Shown piece by piece: positions 13,600 through 15,093 of a stretch of 15,093 nt of DNA. The position numbers and the translations under genes were made by a program. Numbering within the stretch: the first letter of the stretch is position 1; each line of letters starts with the position of its first letter. This DNA is from Bacteroidaceae bacterium (GTDB lineage: Bacteria; Bacteroidota; Bacteroidia; Bacteroidales; Bacteroidaceae): the NCBI GenBank assembly GCA_021443285.1, contig JABUUG010000008.1:1-15093 (forward strand), written 5' to 3'. The notes under the pieces were generated by a model. The model made no database searches. It was not told the DNA's origin and was given only the letters and a program-made list of their open reading frames with translations.

Positions 13600-14663
13600 G
13601 ACTACTGAAAACACTACTGAAAAAAGAGTTCCGGCAGTTCCGGCGCAATGCCTTTCTGCCCCGGCTGTGCATAGTGTTCCCGATAATGGTGATGCTTGTC
13701 ATGCCGCTTGTAGCCACGATGGACGTGAAGAATGTTCGGATAGCGGTGGTGGATCTGGACTCCCAGCACTTCTCCCGACAGCTGATGCAGAAGATAGAAG
13801 CCTCTGAATATATGGAACTTTCTGCTGTCTGCCACAGCTACGATGCTGCACTGAAAATGGTGGAAGATGACAAAGCGGACGTGATAATAGAAATCCCTTA
13901 CGGATATGAAAAGGGAGGGAAAAAGCTGAACGTGTCAGCAAATGCTGTCAATGGAACAAAGGGACAGTTGGGAATACAATATGTAGTTCAGATTATAAGT
14001 GAGGGGAGGAAGGTAGAGAGTGAGGGGCAGACGTATAGCGTGAGGTATCTGTATAACGAAACGCTCAACTACCGCCATTTCATGATACCAGCCCTGACAG
14101 CGATGCTCGTCATAATGCTCTGCGGCTTCCTTCCTGCCCTGAATCTTGTGGGTGAGAAAGAGCTTGGCACTATAGAGCAGATTAATGTAACCCCTGTGCC
14201 GCCAGCGCTTTTCACTCTCGGCAAGCTCATGCCTTACTGGATAATAGGCCTGCTCGTGCTTACCGTCTCTGTGGTGTTAGCATGGCTCGTCTATGATTTC
14301 CCGATAGCAGGCAGTGCCGCCACACTCTATCTCGCCGCCGCCCTCTTCATACTGTTCATGTCGGGTATTGGAGTGGCTATAGCAAACAAGAGTCAGACAA
14401 TGCAACAGACAATGTTCGTGATGTTCTTCTTTGTCGTGCTGTTCATCCTTATGAGCGGACTTATGACGCCCGTACAGTCCATGCCGCACTGGGCGCAGTG
14501 CATCACCTACGCCATACCGCCACGCTACTTCATCGACATCATGCGCGCATCATGGCTGCGGGCTGCCAGTGTCTTCGACCTGTGGTTTGAGTTTCTTTCG
14601 CTCCTTACCTTCGCCATAATCTCAAATGCTGCCGCCATACTTACCTTTCGGAAGCAGCAGTAG
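13596..14663 (+). CDS. ABC-2 type permease (YbhR-like)
   Basis: This is the second permease subunit. The 355-residue protein repeats the layout of its neighbour: N-terminal LLKKEFRQFRRNAFLPRL (7-24), TM1 at about 25-42, a periplasmic domain (about 43-160), and TM helices at about 163-183, 210-232, 240-262, 271-291 and 335-351. The ATPase-contact motif GEKELGTIEQINVTPV is at 186-201. The start overlaps the previous stop by 4 nt. The last 23 nt overlap the 3' end of the nitroreductase-like gene on the opposite strand. It is the last gene of the efflux operon. Confidence 0.92.
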   Translation: MRLLKTLLKKEFRQFRRNAFLPRLCIVFPIMVMLVMPLVATMDVKNVRIAVVDLDSQHFSRQLMQKIEASEYMELSAVCHSYDAALKMVEDDKADVIIEIPYGYEKGGKKLNVSANAVNGTKGQLGIQYVVQIISEGRKVESEGQTYSVRYLYNETLNYRHFMIPALTAMLVIMLCGFLPALNLVGEKELGTIEQINVTPVPPALFTLGKLMPYWIIGLLVLTVSVVLAWLVYDFPIAGSAATLYLAAALFILFMSGIGVAIANKSQTMQQTMFVMFFFVVLFILMSGLMTPVQSMPHWAQCITYAIPPRYFIDIMRASWLRAASVFDLWFEFLSLLTFAIISNAAAILTFRKQQ

Positions 14664-15093
14664 GAATCTTCACAAACTCCACCTTCTCCTTCCTGCGGGG
14701 GTGGGCATCGGGGGCTTCGTCAGCATAGCCGAGAGCGAGCACAAGGCACAGCTTATAATGCTCGCCGAAGCCAAGCTTCGCCAAGAGTCCGGGATTGTCG
14801 CGAAGTGAACGCACAGGACCGCCGAGATTTATAGAGCCCAGCCCATAGGCGGTTGCGGCAAGGCAGATGTTCTCGGATAGCAGTCCGCAGTCTATCTGTG
14901 ACATATCGTACTGGTCGCCAGCAGCAATGAAGATATACACGGGAGCCTTGTACAGACCTTTCACATTCTCCGCGAGGAAGCTGGCGGAAGCTGGGTCATC
15001 AACAACCTTCACCTCATAGTTCTGCTGGTTCATGCCGTTGGGGGCATTTATGCCACACTCCAAAATCCTGTTCAGTGTATCACGCGACACTGT
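14641..15093 (-). CDS. Nitroreductase-family protein, 5' end outside the window
   Basis: This is a probable FMN-dependent NAD(P)H oxidoreductase; the true substrate cannot be read from the sequence. The visible 151 residues run off the window edge at 15093. A GTG at 15090 is in frame, but it is probably internal because the usual N-terminal Arg-rich FMN-binding segment would lie before it. Recognisable parts are the INAPNGMNQQNYEVKVV segment, LLSENICLAATAYGLGSINLGG in the middle and LVLALGYADEAP near the C-terminus. The gene ends with a charged tail (RRKEKVEFVKI) and TAA at 14641-14643. It converges on the last permease gene and overlaps it by 23 nt. A link to detoxification with the exporter is conceivable but not shown. 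Confidence 0.85.
   Translation of the reverse strand, partial: TVSRDTLNRILECGINAPNGMNQQNYEVKVVDDPASASFLAENVKGLYKAPVYIFIAAGDQYDMSQIDCGLLSENICLAATAYGLGSINLGGPVRSLRDNPGLLAKLGFGEHYKLCLVLALGYADEAPDAHPRRKEKVEFVKIPTAASER

Overview
The window looks like chromosomal DNA of a Bacteroidales bacterium, most likely Prevotella or a close relative. The grounds are the lpxK-punA-thiL gene order, several promoter boxes of the Bacteroidetes type (TTG or TTTG about 18-21 nt upstream of TAnnTTTG), few Shine-Dalgarno sequences, and intergenic DNA full of AGTTAA-type and TATTCACTATTC-type repeats. No tRNA, rRNA, CRISPR array, transposase or integrase was seen. Genus-level assignment is inference.

Region 1 (1-2675, + strand) is housekeeping: the 3' end of lpxK (lipid A kinase), punA (purine nucleoside phosphorylase), thiL (thiamine-monophosphate kinase) and maf (nucleotide pyrophosphatase). 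It reads as one transcription unit, with an unusually long 125-nt lpxK/punA overlap.

Region 2 (2676-3751) is a secreted cell-wall hydrolase with a glucosaminidase domain and two LysM repeats. In front of it lies a highly structured leader: a consensus promoter overlapped by a palindrome, a terminator-like hairpin with a T run, and a 15-bp perfect hairpin.

Region 3 (3881-6959) holds the complete glutamate-to-proline set in the order proC, proB, proA. The two spacers carry an AGTTAA-rich inverted repeat and a REP-like hairpin.

Region 4 (6960-7151) is a non-coding gap with a good promoter aimed at a 21-bp perfect inverted repeat that encloses a 13-codon ORF.

Region 5 (7152-14663) is a drug or toxic-compound efflux locus. 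An AraC-type regulator is divergent from a five-gene operon encoding a TolC-like outer-membrane channel, an HlyD-like lipoprotein adaptor, a double-NBD ABC ATPase (YbhF type) and two ABC-2 permeases (YbhS/YbhR type). Together they would form an envelope-spanning tripartite ABC exporter. The two long spacers inside the operon are filled by large inverted-repeat elements, and the tolC-like gene carries a GC-rich in-frame segment resembling one of those repeats.

Region 6 (14641-15093) is a nitroreductase-family gene on the - strand, cut by the window edge and overlapping the last permease gene tail to tail.

No wholly new protein system was found. The most interesting signals are non-coding: the leader at 2703-2866, the promoter plus hairpin at 7003-7138, and the families of inverted-repeat elements.
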